From assembly GCA_002448305.1 (NCBI GenBank), contig DJWY01000029.1, forward strand, positions 1 through 33,499: DNA of 33,499 nt, read 5' to 3'. The stretch is from Selenomonadales bacterium UBA7018. GTDB lineage: Bacteria > Bacillota > Negativicutes > Selenomonadales > Selenomonadaceae. This document shows positions 16,263-24,599 of this stretch, one piece after another; the first letter of the stretch is position 1; every line of letters starts with the position of its first letter. The position numbers and the translations under genes were made by a program. Below the pieces are notes generated by a model. The model searched no databases, had not been told where the DNA came from, and was given only the letters and a program-made list of their open reading frames with translations.

Positions 16263-19200
16263 ATGCTTGACGTTAATGTTTTCGATTCTATGCGCATTGG
16301 TCTTGCTTCCCCTGATAAAATTCGCCAATGGTCTCACGGCGAAGTAAAAAAGCCCGAGACTATCAACTATCGCACCCTCAAGCCCGAACGCGACGGCCTC
16401 TTTTGCGAACGCATTTTCGGACCCACTCGCGATTGGGAATGTCATTGCGGTAAATATAAGCGCGTTCGCTACAAGGGCACTATCTGCGACCGTTGCGGCG
16501 TTGAAGTCACCAGAGCTAAAGTTCGTCGCGAGCGCATGGGGCATATCGAACTTGCCGCTCCTGTCTCCCACATCTGGTATTTCAAGGGCATTCCTTCCCG
16601 CATGGGGCTTTTGCTCGATATGTCCCCTCGTGCCTTAGAGCGCGTTCTTTATTTCGCCTCTTATATCGTCCTTGACACCGGTAATACCGACCTGCAACCT
16701 AAGGAACTACTTACTGAAGGTCAATTCCGCTTCAAAAAGGAGCAATTCGGCAAAGACGCCTTCAAAGTCGGTATGGGCGCGGAGGCTATCCAAACTCTTC
16801 TTCGCGAACTTGACCTCGATGCTTTATCCGCTCAACTTCGCTCCGAGCTTAACTCTTCCAATGGTCAAAAGCGCGTTCGCGCTATTCGTCGCCTTGAGGT
16901 TGTTGAGGCATTTCGCAAATCCGGCAATAAGCCCGAATGGATGATTCTTAATGTCATTCCTGTTATTCCTCCTGAACTCCGTCCTATGGTTCAACTCGAC
17001 GGCGGCAGATTCGCTACCAGCGACCTTAACGACCTATATCGCCGCGTCATTAACCGCAATAACCGTTTAAACCGTCTCCTTAAATTACGCGCTCCCGATA
17101 TCATCGTTCGCAATGAAAAGCGCATGTTGCAAGAGGCCGTTGACGCTCTCATTGATAACGGTAGACGCGGCAGACCCGTCACTGGTCCCGGCAATCGCCC
17201 ACTCAAATCTCTTTCCGATATGCTAAAAGGCAAGCAGGGCAGGTTCCGCCAAAATCTTCTCGGCAAGCGCGTTGACTATTCCGGTCGCTCCGTTATCGTC
17301 GTAGGACCTGAACTCAAGCTTCACCAATGCGGCCTTCCTAAAGAAATGGCTCTTGAACTCTTCAAGCCTTTCGTTATGAAAAAACTTTCCGCTGATCAAG
17401 GTCTTACCATTAAAGCGGCCAAGAAAAAAGTTGACCGCGCTACTCCTGAGGTTTGGGGCGTTCTTGAAGATGTCATCAAGGAACACCCTGTTCTACTCAA
17501 TCGCGCTCCCACTCTCCACAGGCTCGGCATTCAAGCCTTTGAACCCGTTCTTACTGAAGGTCGCGCTCTCAAACTTCATCCTCTCGCCTGCACCGCCTAT
17601 AACGCTGACTTCGACGGTGACCAAATGGCTATTCATTTACCTCTTAGTTCTGAGGCGCAAGCCGAAGCTCGTGTCTTGATGTTAGCCGCTAATCATATAT
17701 TGGCTCCAAAGGACGGCAAGCCGATTATCGTACCGACGCAAGATATGGTATTGGGAACGTATTATTTAACGAAAATTCGAGGCGGCAGTTCTAGTGGCAA
17801 TTATACGGGAATAGAAGAAGCGATAATGGCCTATGAGCGCGGGTCAGTTGGTTTACAAAATCCAATCAAAGTAAGGATAAGTTGGGAGCGGTTACCAAGC
17901 TTTGTAAAGGCGCAAGTTGAAGGTGGGCTAATGGTGGAGACGAGTGTTGGGAGGTTGATATTTAATGAGCAGATACCCAAAGAGCTGAGATATTATCAGC
18001 TAGTGGATGGGGTCTGGCATTTAGGGGTAGTGATGAACAAGAAGGAGCTAGGGCGGTTAGTTGCGCGGTGTTTTAATGCGTTTGGAGCGACGGTGACAGC
18101 GGAAGTAATCGACGCGGTTAAGCGGTTAGGCTATGAATATGCGTGCAAGGCTGGAATGACTGTAGGGATATCGGATTGTATAGTACCGCCGGAGAAGCCG
18201 AAGATATTAGGAGAGACTTCAAAGAAAGTTAAAGTAGTCGAGGGCTATTATTCTAGGGGTATAATTACAGAAAGAGAGCGTTATGACTTAGTCTGTGGTT
18301 TATGGGCTGGTGCTACAGAAGAAGTAGCAGAGGCAATGATGGCAAATATGGATGAATTTAATCCGATATTTATGATGAGCGACAGTGGCGCGAGGGGTAA
18401 TAAGCAACAGATGCGCCAGCTTGCTGGTATGCGTGGGTTAATGGCGGACCCTTCTGGGAAGATAATCGACCTGCCAATAACGGCGAATTTTAGAGAGGGC
18501 TTAAGCGTATCTGATTATTTTATAAGTAGTCATGGTGCGCGCAAGGGCTTAGCGGATACGGCACTTAGGACGGCTGACTCTGGCTATTTGACGCGGCGAT
18601 TGGTTGATGTTGCGCAAGATGTTATTGTCCGGGAAGAGGACTGTGATATTGAGGTAATAAATTTAGTATACATGCGGGCGGCATTGGCTGAGGATACTTT
18701 TGATGCGTTAGAGCTTTTATCTGAAAAGTTAATTGGACGTGTTGTGGCTGAAGACATTTATAGTGGCGGCGTTAAAATCATAGGGGCTGACACTATCTTG
18801 GATGAGGAAAAGCTTATTGCATTGGGAGAAATTGATGCTGGTGAATTAGTTTTGCGCGGGCACAATTTGCAAGCTGAGCGGATAGTTTTGGGGACACGCG
18901 ATGCTCTCTTGCGTGAGGAACTTTTGGAGAAATATTTAAGTTCGCTCTCGGGCAAAGAGTTAGTTAGCGGCGAGGTATTAAGCCGAGAGGCACTCTTGGC
19001 GTATCTTAAGAGGGAAGATATACAAGAGCTAAGCGTACGAAATGGCAACATAAAGGGAATCTGGGTAGAGGCGATAACAGAAGGCGGAGTTATAGAAAGT
19101 TTGCGAGACCGTATCTTGGGTCGGACATTGGCTGAGGATATCTATTCAGCTGGTGGGGAATTAATCGGCAGAAAAAATGAGCTGATAACGGAGTCCTTAG

Positions 19201-20315
19201 CGGACGCGATATGTGCTGTGCGTGAGCGAGTAAAAATCCGGAGTGTATTGACGTGCCGAAGTCATTCTGGGGTATGCAAAGCGTGTTACGGTTCAGATTT
19301 AGCGAATCGAACGGCGGTAGAGATAGGCGAAGCGGTAGGAATAATAGCGGCGCAGAGTATAGGGGAGCCGGGCACGCAGTTGACGATGAGAACGTTCCAC
19401 ACAGGCGGCGTTGCGGGCGGCGACATAACGCAAGGCTTACCGCGCGTAGAGGAATTATTTGAGGCTAGAAAGCCAAAGAATGCGGCACTGATAGCCGAAA
19501 TAGAAGGAGTAGTGCGAGCGGGCGAGCCGGATAAAAATGGCTTACGAACGTTAATAATAGAGCCGATATTGGGCGAAGGTAAAGAAGTGAAAGGTGGAGT
19601 ATATAAAGGCGGAGAAGTGTTAAAGAGAGGCGAGGAAGTAGACGGGCTAGAGTTAGAGCGAGACAGTATAGTAAGGAACATGGCAGATGGTCGTCAAATT
19701 TTGGTAGGGATAGACGAAGAGAACCGGCAGCCGCGCGAGTACACAATCCCCTTCGGAGTAATCCCGCGCGTGAAACCCGGCGACGTAATAGCAGCTGGTG
19801 CCCCGATAACGGACGGTCCGAAAAATCCACATGACATCTTGCGCATCTGCGGTCTGAAAGAAACCCACCGCTACCTAGTCAAGGAAGTCCAAAAAGTCTA
19901 CAAGTCTCAAGGCGTCGAAATCAACGACAAGCACATTGAGGTTATGGTTCGTCAAATGCTCCACAAGGTGAAGATTGAAGACAGCGGCTCAACCGAATTT
20001 TTGCCTGGCGAGTTCGTCGACATGAACGTTTTCGAGGCAACTAATACTAAAGCTATCGAAGAAGGCAAAGAACCCGCCGTCGCTAAACCTATTCTTTTGG
20101 GCATAACTAAGGCTTCGCTCGCAACAGATTCTTTCTTGAGTGCTGCAAGTTTCCAGGAGACAACCAGAGTTCTTACCGACGCGGCGATTAAAGGCAAAAT
20201 CGACCCGCTTATCGGTCTCAAGGAAAATGTCATAATCGGCAAGCTTATTCCTGCCGGCACCGGTATGGAACGTTATCGCGAACTGACTGTCATCGATAAA
20301 GAAGCAGCCGAATAA
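16263..20315 (+). CDS. rpoC: RNA polymerase beta' subunit
   Basis: The 1350-residue beta' subunit (about 1200 in Bacillus) provides the active-site magnesium and the clamp. The N-terminal zinc site is CHCGKYKR...CDRCG (about residues 59-80). The catalytic loop is NADFDGDQMA (447-456). The second zinc site TCRSHSGVCKACYG and the trigger-loop/bridge region AVGIIAAQSIGEPGTQLTMRTFH are intact. Extra length sits between VIVREEDCD (about 795) and NIKGIWVEAI (about 925), where the module IGRVVAEDIYSGG-KIIG resembles the following LGRTLAEDIYSAGGELIG, suggesting duplication. AAAGGA lies 8 bases before the ATG. Base usage changes sharply within the gene: roughly 17700-19750 is purine-rich with TTA, ATA and AGG codons, while both ends use CTC, CTT and CGC. 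A bidirectional terminator follows. Confidence 0.97.
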   Translation: MLDVNVFDSMRIGLASPDKIRQWSHGEVKKPETINYRTLKPERDGLFCERIFGPTRDWECHCGKYKRVRYKGTICDRCGVEVTRAKVRRERMGHIELAAPVSHIWYFKGIPSRMGLLLDMSPRALERVLYFASYIVLDTGNTDLQPKELLTEGQFRFKKEQFGKDAFKVGMGAEAIQTLLRELDLDALSAQLRSELNSSNGQKRVRAIRRLEVVEAFRKSGNKPEWMILNVIPVIPPELRPMVQLDGGRFATSDLNDLYRRVINRNNRLNRLLKLRAPDIIVRNEKRMLQEAVDALIDNGRRGRPVTGPGNRPLKSLSDMLKGKQGRFRQNLLGKRVDYSGRSVIVVGPELKLHQCGLPKEMALELFKPFVMKKLSADQGLTIKAAKKKVDRATPEVWGVLEDVIKEHPVLLNRAPTLHRLGIQAFEPVLTEGRALKLHPLACTAYNADFDGDQMAIHLPLSSEAQAEARVLMLAANHILAPKDGKPIIVPTQDMVLGTYYLTKIRGGSSSGNYTGIEEAIMAYERGSVGLQNPIKVRISWERLPSFVKAQVEGGLMVETSVGRLIFNEQIPKELRYYQLVDGVWHLGVVMNKKELGRLVARCFNAFGATVTAEVIDAVKRLGYEYACKAGMTVGISDCIVPPEKPKILGETSKKVKVVEGYYSRGIITERERYDLVCGLWAGATEEVAEAMMANMDEFNPIFMMSDSGARGNKQQMRQLAGMRGLMADPSGKIIDLPITANFREGLSVSDYFISSHGARKGLADTALRTADSGYLTRRLVDVAQDVIVREEDCDIEVINLVYMRAALAEDTFDALELLSEKLIGRVVAEDIYSGGVKIIGADTILDEEKLIALGEIDAGELVLRGHNLQAERIVLGTRDALLREELLEKYLSSLSGKELVSGEVLSREALLAYLKREDIQELSVRNGNIKGIWVEAITEGGVIESLRDRILGRTLAEDIYSAGGELIGRKNELITESLADAICAVRERVKIRSVLTCRSHSGVCKACYGSDLANRTAVEIGEAVGIIAAQSIGEPGTQLTMRTFHTGGVAGGDITQGLPRVEELFEARKPKNAALIAEIEGVVRAGEPDKNGLRTLIIEPILGEGKEVKGGVYKGGEVLKRGEEVDGLELERDSIVRNMADGRQILVGIDEENRQPREYTIPFGVIPRVKPGDVIAAGAPITDGPKNPHDILRICGLKETHRYLVKEVQKVYKSQGVEINDKHIEVMVRQMLHKVKIEDSGSTEFLPGEFVDMNVFEATNTKAIEEGKEPAVAKPILLGITKASLATDSFLSAASFQETTRVLTDAAIKGKIDPLIGLKENVIIGKLIPAGTGMERYRELTVIDKEAAE

Positions 20316-20334
20316 TTAAGCATATAAATTAAAA

Positions 20335-20365
20335 AGCCTCGACAATTCGTCGGGGCTAATTTTTT
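20335..20365. terminator. Bidirectional intrinsic terminator between rpoC and the GDSL gene
   Basis: AGCCTCGAC pairs with GTCGGGGCT (one G-U pair) around the loop AATTC. It is followed by ATTTTTTG on the plus strand and by TTTTTAATTT on the minus strand. It therefore serves both convergent genes. Confidence 0.85.
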
Positions 20366-20366
20366 G

Positions 20367-21299
20367 TCAAAATTTTTTCTTAAGGTAATCGGATATAATC
20401 TCGCCCATAATCTTTTTTCCGCGTAAAGCAGGGTGCAATCCGTCAGGCGTCAATTCTGCGCGAAGATAGCCGAATTCATCAGTTAAATCTTTGGCAACGT
20501 CGATAAAATACGGCGTGTTCATTATCCAAAAATTAACTTGCTCCCTTTGCTCGCGCCAATCGCCGTCAGTCAACGGTATCCCGCGCAGGTTCATAATTTC
20601 CGGATTCATTGAAGTAATCGTGCAGAAAACCGGCGTTATATCATGCGCCAAACACTTTTCGCGCAGGGCTTTAAGATTGTTAATAACTTCATCGGCACTT
20701 TTGCCCGTGCGAATGTCATTGACGCCCGCCATTATAACCATAACTCGCGGCGCAAATGGCAAAACGTCTCTGTCAAAGCGTTCAAGCATCATTTCTGTCG
20801 TATCGCCACTCCGCGCCAAATTTTTTATCGGTACGTCGCAATAAGTTTCCCATTGGCAGGAAATTTGCCCCGCTGGAATATATGACGCGCCGCCGTGCGT
20901 TATGCTATCGCCATAGGCCGCAAACTCAACCGGCATTTCTACCTTGAAAATTTTCTTTTCCGACCAATCGCTTAACGGCTTGTGGCTTTTATTCACAACG
21001 CGCACTTGCCAATAATATTCGCCCGCCGTCGTGAAAGGTTGCCAATCCGTCACGCGATTTAATGCCTCGCCATTGAAAAGTTCGCGAATTGTTTTATTCG
21101 TCGCACTGTTCACGACGCGCACTTGATAAAATTCCGTCTTAGGCAACGGCTCCCAAGAAAATGTCGGATAAAGTTGCATGAAAGCCATTTGGTCAAATTC
21201 AGCTGTCAAAGTCGGCGGCGAATATTTCACTGCCTCGACACTGCCGCCCAAAAATAAACTCGCCGATAACAGCAACGGCAAAAATTTTCTGAACTTCAT
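20367..21299 (-). CDS. Secreted SGNH/GDSL-family esterase or lipase
   Basis: A 310-residue exported hydrolase. Residues 1-23 form a signal peptide (KFRKF, hydrophobic core, SVEA). Residues about 30-125 look like a fibronectin-type or beta-sandwich N-terminal domain (TFSWEPLPKTEFYQVRV, then YYWQVRV). The SGNH domain follows: block I AAYGDSIT with the nucleophile Ser, block II glycine in NLARSGDT, block III MAGVNDIR, and block V DGLHP with the catalytic Asp and His. The natural substrate (acyl ester, acetylated polysaccharide or peptidoglycan) cannot be read from the sequence. GAGGTGATTTT precedes the ATG. A TATAAT lies at 21322-21317 on the minus strand, directly after the upstream gene's terminator, and may be its -10 with an unusually short leader. 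Confidence 0.88.
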   Translation of the reverse strand: MKFRKFLPLLLSASLFLGGSVEAVKYSPPTLTAEFDQMAFMQLYPTFSWEPLPKTEFYQVRVVNSATNKTIRELFNGEALNRVTDWQPFTTAGEYYWQVRVVNKSHKPLSDWSEKKIFKVEMPVEFAAYGDSITHGGASYIPAGQISCQWETYCDVPIKNLARSGDTTEMMLERFDRDVLPFAPRVMVIMAGVNDIRTGKSADEVINNLKALREKCLAHDITPVFCTITSMNPEIMNLRGIPLTDGDWREQREQVNFWIMNTPYFIDVAKDLTDEFGYLRAELTPDGLHPALRGKKIMGEIISDYLKKKF

Positions 21300-21324
21300 A
21301 AAATCACCTCGCCGACATTATAAC

Positions 21325-21360
21325 AAAAAAAATCCTCGACGCGAAGTCAAGGACTTTTTT
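21325..21360 (-). terminator. Intrinsic terminator of the 3D-domain gene
   Basis: On the minus strand AGTCCTTGAC-TTCGC-GTCGAGGA is followed by T8. The mirror orientation also has a T6 run. Confidence 0.75.
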
Positions 21361-21369
21361 ATTAGCTTG

Positions 21370-22347
21370 TTAATCTTCCAAAATGTAAACGTCAACCCAT
21401 TGTCTTCCGAATTCATAGCACTCGCCGACCGTATCAAACGCAATATCAATTTTATTGCCGTAAATCGCGCCGCCTGTATCTTCCGCGACCGCGTAACCGT
21501 AACCAGGAATGTAAACCTTAGTGCCGAGCGGAATAAAACTCGGATCAGTCGCGATAACTCCATAGCGGCAAAGTGTGCCCGTCGCAGTGTAAGAACTTAA
21601 ATCCGATTGCGCGCTACTGTAAGCCGTCGCCTCGACGCGGACAACTCTGCTGTAATTTGGGAAGCCATTAGTATAGCTGTTACTTTCGTCGTAGTATTCG
21701 TCACCGTCGAAAGCTGAATAAGTTCTCCTGCCGCAAACACCGTCCGCCGCCAGTCCGCGACTGCGTTGAAAATCTTTCAGCGCGTTGACAGTATCCGCGT
21801 CGCAAATTCCGTCAACTTCGCCGTCGTAAAATCCGTGCTCAATCAATTTGTTCTGTAAATCAATGACGCCGTCGCCTTGCATACCGAGTTTAATCACGTC
21901 GCCGACGCCCGCATATTTCGCAACTTCTTTAACGGTAGAAACCGCACTCAGAACCGAACCGATTGTCGCGCCCGAACTTTTGAAAGTGTCAGTCTCCTCG
22001 CCGGAAATTTCAAGTTCGTAATCGGGCACCCAGTCACCAAGCTTGAAAGTCGTAACGTCGATTTCGTCGTAAGCCGCCGCCCGCAAAATTCTATAAGTCA
22101 TATTGCCGCACACCCCGTCCGCCTCAAGACCGATTGCGCTTTGAAAATCTTTGATTGCATTTACCGTCGTCATACCGTAAACGCCGTCCGCCGGCTCATT
22201 CAACAGGCATTGCGCAATTAAATATTCTTGAATCTCCTTAACTTCGTCGCCTCTGTCGCCGTACTTCAACGCTGCTGCCGAGCAAAGACTGGAAAAACTT
22301 ACGGCGAGAATTAGAATCAGCGTCGCAAGAACTCGCCCGAACTTCAT
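21370..22347 (-). CDS. Secreted protein with two peptidoglycan-binding domains and a C-terminal 3D domain
   Basis: About 325 residues. The start is taken at the ATG at 22347, since GAGGTG lies 6 bases before it; the in-frame GTG at 22356 falls inside that site. A signal peptide covers about 1-25 (ending SLCSAAA). Two PG_binding_1-type repeats follow: LKYGDRGDEVKEIQEYL...DGVYGMTTVNAIKDFQ and IKLGMQGDGVIDLQNKL...DGICDADTVNALKDFQ. The last 85 residues form a 3D (double-psi barrel) domain: VEATAYS, the conserved Asp in TDPSFIPLGTKVYIP, EDTGG and KIDIAFD, as in YocH/MltA-like lytic or cortex hydrolases. A role in cell-wall remodelling at the periplasmic murein is inferred. An extended -10 promoter lies about 40 bases upstream, divergent from flgG. 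Confidence 0.88.
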   Translation of the reverse strand: MKFGRVLATLILILAVSFSSLCSAAALKYGDRGDEVKEIQEYLIAQCLLNEPADGVYGMTTVNAIKDFQSAIGLEADGVCGNMTYRILRAAAYDEIDVTTFKLGDWVPDYELEISGEETDTFKSSGATIGSVLSAVSTVKEVAKYAGVGDVIKLGMQGDGVIDLQNKLIEHGFYDGEVDGICDADTVNALKDFQRSRGLAADGVCGRRTYSAFDGDEYYDESNSYTNGFPNYSRVVRVEATAYSSAQSDLSSYTATGTLCRYGVIATDPSFIPLGTKVYIPGYGYAVAEDTGGAIYGNKIDIAFDTVGECYEFGRQWVDVYILED

Positions 22348-22385
22348 TTCCTCCACCTCGTTTAATCGTTTCTTAATTTTGGGCG

Positions 22386-22394
22386 ATTATATCA
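22386..22394 (-). promoter_or_regulatory. Extended -10 element for the 3D-domain gene
   Basis: TGATATAAT read on the minus strand (22394-22386), about 40 bases before the ATG. No good -35 is visible, which is acceptable for a TGn extended -10. Confidence 0.45.
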
Positions 22395-22435
22395 ACCTAC
22401 ACTGAAATTCTTATGGGAAACACAAAAAAATTTTC

Positions 22436-22447
22436 TGCAAGCTTGCA
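22436..22447. repeat. 12-bp perfect palindrome overlapping the flgG -35 region
   Basis: TGCAAGCTTGCA is fully self-complementary and overlaps the -35 box TTGCAA. It is a candidate operator half-way between the divergent 3D-domain and flgG genes. Confidence 0.45.
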
Positions 22448-22471
22448 AAAAGTTTTAATGCGGAATAAAAT
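22443..22471 (+). promoter_or_regulatory. Sigma-70-type promoter candidate for the flgG operon
   Basis: TTGCAA (22443-22448), a 17-base spacer and TAAAAT (22466-22471). It overlaps the sigma-28-like candidate just downstream. Confidence 0.45.
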
Positions 22472-22482
22472 CTTGCCGATAT
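22456..22482 (+). promoter_or_regulatory. Sigma-28 (FliA/SigD)-like promoter candidate for the flgG operon
   Basis: TAAT (22456-22459), 15 bases, then GCCGATAT (22475-22482). The flagellar sigma consensus is TAAA-N15-GCCGATAA, so the -10 matches 7 of 8 bases and the spacing is exact. The start would be about 35 bases upstream of flgG. Confidence 0.5.
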
Positions 22483-22523
22483 AAATTTTGTAAGCAAGAT
22501 AAAAATAAGGAGATGTTCCGGTT

Positions 22524-23315
22524 ATGATGAGGTCATTATGGTCGGCGGCGTCGGGCATGAAGGCGCAGCAGACGAACATGGACGTAGTAGCGCACAATAT
22601 CGCTAACGTCAACAGCTACGGCAATAAAAAAGTTCGCGCCGAATTTCAAGATTTACTTTATCAAACCCTGCGCGACGCGGGCGGCACTTCCGGCAACGGC
22701 ACGCAATATCCGCAAGGTTTGCAAATTGGTTTAGGCGTGCGCGTATCGGCGACCCACAGAGTTTTTACGCAAGGTCCTTTGCAGACGACTGACAATCCCA
22801 GCGACGTAGGCATTCAGGGCGACGGATTCTTCCAAGTTCAGCTCCCAGACGGCACCACCGCTTATACTCGCGACGGTTCGTTCAAACTAGATTCAAATCG
22901 CCGCCTTGTCACCAGCGAAGGTTATTTGCTTATCCCGAACATTACGCTTGACGAAAACGCGCCGATTGACAGTTTAGTTATAAGTTCTGACGGACGAGTT
23001 TCAGACACTCCGGCGGGCGGCGAACAAACCGAAATCGGGCAGATAAACCTTGTGCGCTTTGTAAATCCCGAAGGGCTTTACGCTTACGGCAAGAATTTAT
23101 TCTTAGAAACTGCCGCGTCGGGTGCTCCGATTGAAAGTGAGCCTGGTCAAGACGGCGCAGGCGTTTTGGCGCAAAATACTTTGGAAATGTCCGGCGTGCA
23201 AATCGTCGAAGAAATGGTAAATATGATTGTCGCCCAGCGCGCTTACGAATCGAATGCAAAGGCGGTTACAACTTCTGATTCAATGCTTGAGACCGCCAAT
23301 CAGCTGAAACGATAA
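22524..23315 (+). CDS. flgG: Flagellar distal rod protein FlgG
   Basis: FlgG forms the distal rod that runs through the P and L rings as a drive shaft. The 263 residues are the family's standard length. The N-terminal rod signature (SLWSAASGMKAQQTNMDVVAHNIANVNSYG) is followed by AEFQDLLYQTL, the central GDGFFQVQLPDGTTAYTRDGSFKLD, and the C-terminal coiled-coil segment MSGVQIVEEMVNMIVAQRAYESNAKAV...ETANQL. AAGGAG lies upstream of two adjacent ATG codons (22524 and 22527); either may be used. It heads the rod/ring operon; no second rod gene (flgF) is present here. Confidence 0.95.
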   Translation: MMRSLWSAASGMKAQQTNMDVVAHNIANVNSYGNKKVRAEFQDLLYQTLRDAGGTSGNGTQYPQGLQIGLGVRVSATHRVFTQGPLQTTDNPSDVGIQGDGFFQVQLPDGTTAYTRDGSFKLDSNRRLVTSEGYLLIPNITLDENAPIDSLVISSDGRVSDTPAGGEQTEIGQINLVRFVNPEGLYAYGKNLFLETAASGAPIESEPGQDGAGVLAQNTLEMSGVQIVEEMVNMIVAQRAYESNAKAVTTSDSMLETANQLKR

Positions 23316-23321
23316 TTTAAC

Positions 23322-24026
23322 ATGAAGAAAATAATTTTACTCGCGGCGTTAATTTTGATAAGTTTGATGCCGCGAGCTTTTGCATACACAATAACGGGCG
23401 CGGAACTTCATGCAATTGCATTGGACGCTTTAGAAAATGCGCTTGCCGAGCGAGGCGAAGTCAGGCGGCACGAAATTTCATTCAGGCAATATCCGAGCGA
23501 TATAAAATTGCCGGAAGGTACGGTTGATGTTAAGGCGGAACTTCCCACTTCGATAAATTATGTCAGCTTGACGCCCGTTAGAGCAATAATTTATGTGAAC
23601 GGTCGCCCCTATCGCACGATGAGTTTTACTGCTAGCGTTAAGGTTTATGACACGGTACTTGTCAGCAATCGCGATTTAAGGGTTGAAACGCCTGTTTCGG
23701 AAAGTGATTTTCGCTTAGCTGAAGTCGCGGTTGACGGGCGCAACGAATATATCAAGGACGTTTCCGAAGTCGTAGGACTTGTGCCGCAAAGATTTATCCG
23801 CGCAGGTTCGCCCGTTACGCTTACTTATTTTCAACAGCCAATCGCGGTCAATCCAAGTCAGCGCGTCACGATTATAATAAATTATCGCGGAGTAAGGGCG
23901 ACGGCGCAGGGAATTGTTATGACACGCGGGCGCGTCGGGCAAATTGTCAAAGTCAAAAACGAAGTTTCGAAAAGAATTTTATCAGCAAAAGTAATTGATT
24001 CTCATACAGTGGAGGTGAAGTTATGA
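23322..24026 (+). CDS. flgA: Flagellar P-ring assembly chaperone FlgA
   Basis: FlgA is the periplasmic chaperone that helps FlgI assemble the P ring around the rod. The 234 residues begin with a signal peptide (KKIILLAALILISLMPRAFA). The C-terminal half is a SAF-type beta-clip domain: DTVLVSNRDLRVETPVSESDFRLAEV, the RAGSPVTLTYFQQP segment, then VTIIINYRGVRATAQGIVMTRGRVGQIVKVKN, which is diagnostic. It begins 6 bases after flgG. The Shine-Dalgarno site is weak, so coupling to flgG is likely. Its stop overlaps the flgH start by 4 bases (ATGA). Confidence 0.92.
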   Translation: MKKIILLAALILISLMPRAFAYTITGAELHAIALDALENALAERGEVRRHEISFRQYPSDIKLPEGTVDVKAELPTSINYVSLTPVRAIIYVNGRPYRTMSFTASVKVYDTVLVSNRDLRVETPVSESDFRLAEVAVDGRNEYIKDVSEVVGLVPQRFIRAGSPVTLTYFQQPIAVNPSQRVTIIINYRGVRATAQGIVMTRGRVGQIVKVKNEVSKRILSAKVIDSHTVEVKL

Positions 24027-24598
24027 AAAGATTTTTAGCGGCGATTTTGATTGCGGCATTTGTATTGGCGGGCGGCGCGGTTGAGGCTAAATCGCTTTGG
24101 GTCGATAACGGTAGCAGTTGGTATTCCGATAGAAAAGCCCGCAATGTCGGCGATATTTTGACGATTGTTATTAACGAAGCGACGACGCAAACTGCTGCGA
24201 AGTCGCGCACGAATTCAAAATCCGGCTCTGTAAATGTCGGGACGGGCACGGGCATTTTCGATTTTATCAGGGCGTTTTCGGCGAGCGGCTCCGATAATTG
24301 GCAAGCCGACGGCACCGCAAGCGATACCAACAGATTCACCGGTCAAATAAGTGTTACGGTCGTCGAAGTTCTGCCCAATGACAATCTGATTATCGAGGGC
24401 ACGCAATCCATTTGGCAAAACCGCGACGAGCATAAAATCACCCTGCGCGGGGTAATTCGGCGCGATGATGTTACTATGTATAATACGATTCCTTCAAGCA
24501 AAGTCGCCGACGCTACGTTGAAATTCGACGGCAAAGGACCGCTTAACGCTAAACAACGGCAGGGCATTTTAACGCAACTTTTTAACTTCCTCTTCTGA
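24023..24598 (+). CDS. flgH: Flagellar L-ring protein FlgH
   Basis: FlgH forms the outer-membrane L ring, the bushing for the rod. The 191 residues contain SLWVDNGSSWYSDRKARNVGDILTIVINEATT and the family signature TVVEVLPNDNLIIEGTQSIW...ITLRGVIRRDDV, ending KQRQGILTQLFNFLF. FlgH is normally a lipoprotein with a cysteine after the signal peptide. Here the N terminus reads FVLAGGAVEAKSLW, with no cysteine, so cleavage by the ordinary signal peptidase after VEA is expected. The start codon has an excellent GGAGGTG site inside the end of flgA. Two bases after the stop lies a non-flagellar ORF rather than flgI. Confidence 0.94.
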   Translation: MKRFLAAILIAAFVLAGGAVEAKSLWVDNGSSWYSDRKARNVGDILTIVINEATTQTAAKSRTNSKSGSVNVGTGTGIFDFIRAFSASGSDNWQADGTASDTNRFTGQISVTVVEVLPNDNLIIEGTQSIWQNRDEHKITLRGVIRRDDVTMYNTIPSSKVADATLKFDGKGPLNAKQRQGILTQLFNFLF

Positions 24599-24599
24599 T

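Noticed and set aside
15978..16571. Antisense ORF of 197 codons across the rpoB-rpoC junction
   Set aside because: Shadow of two conserved essential genes; no start signals.
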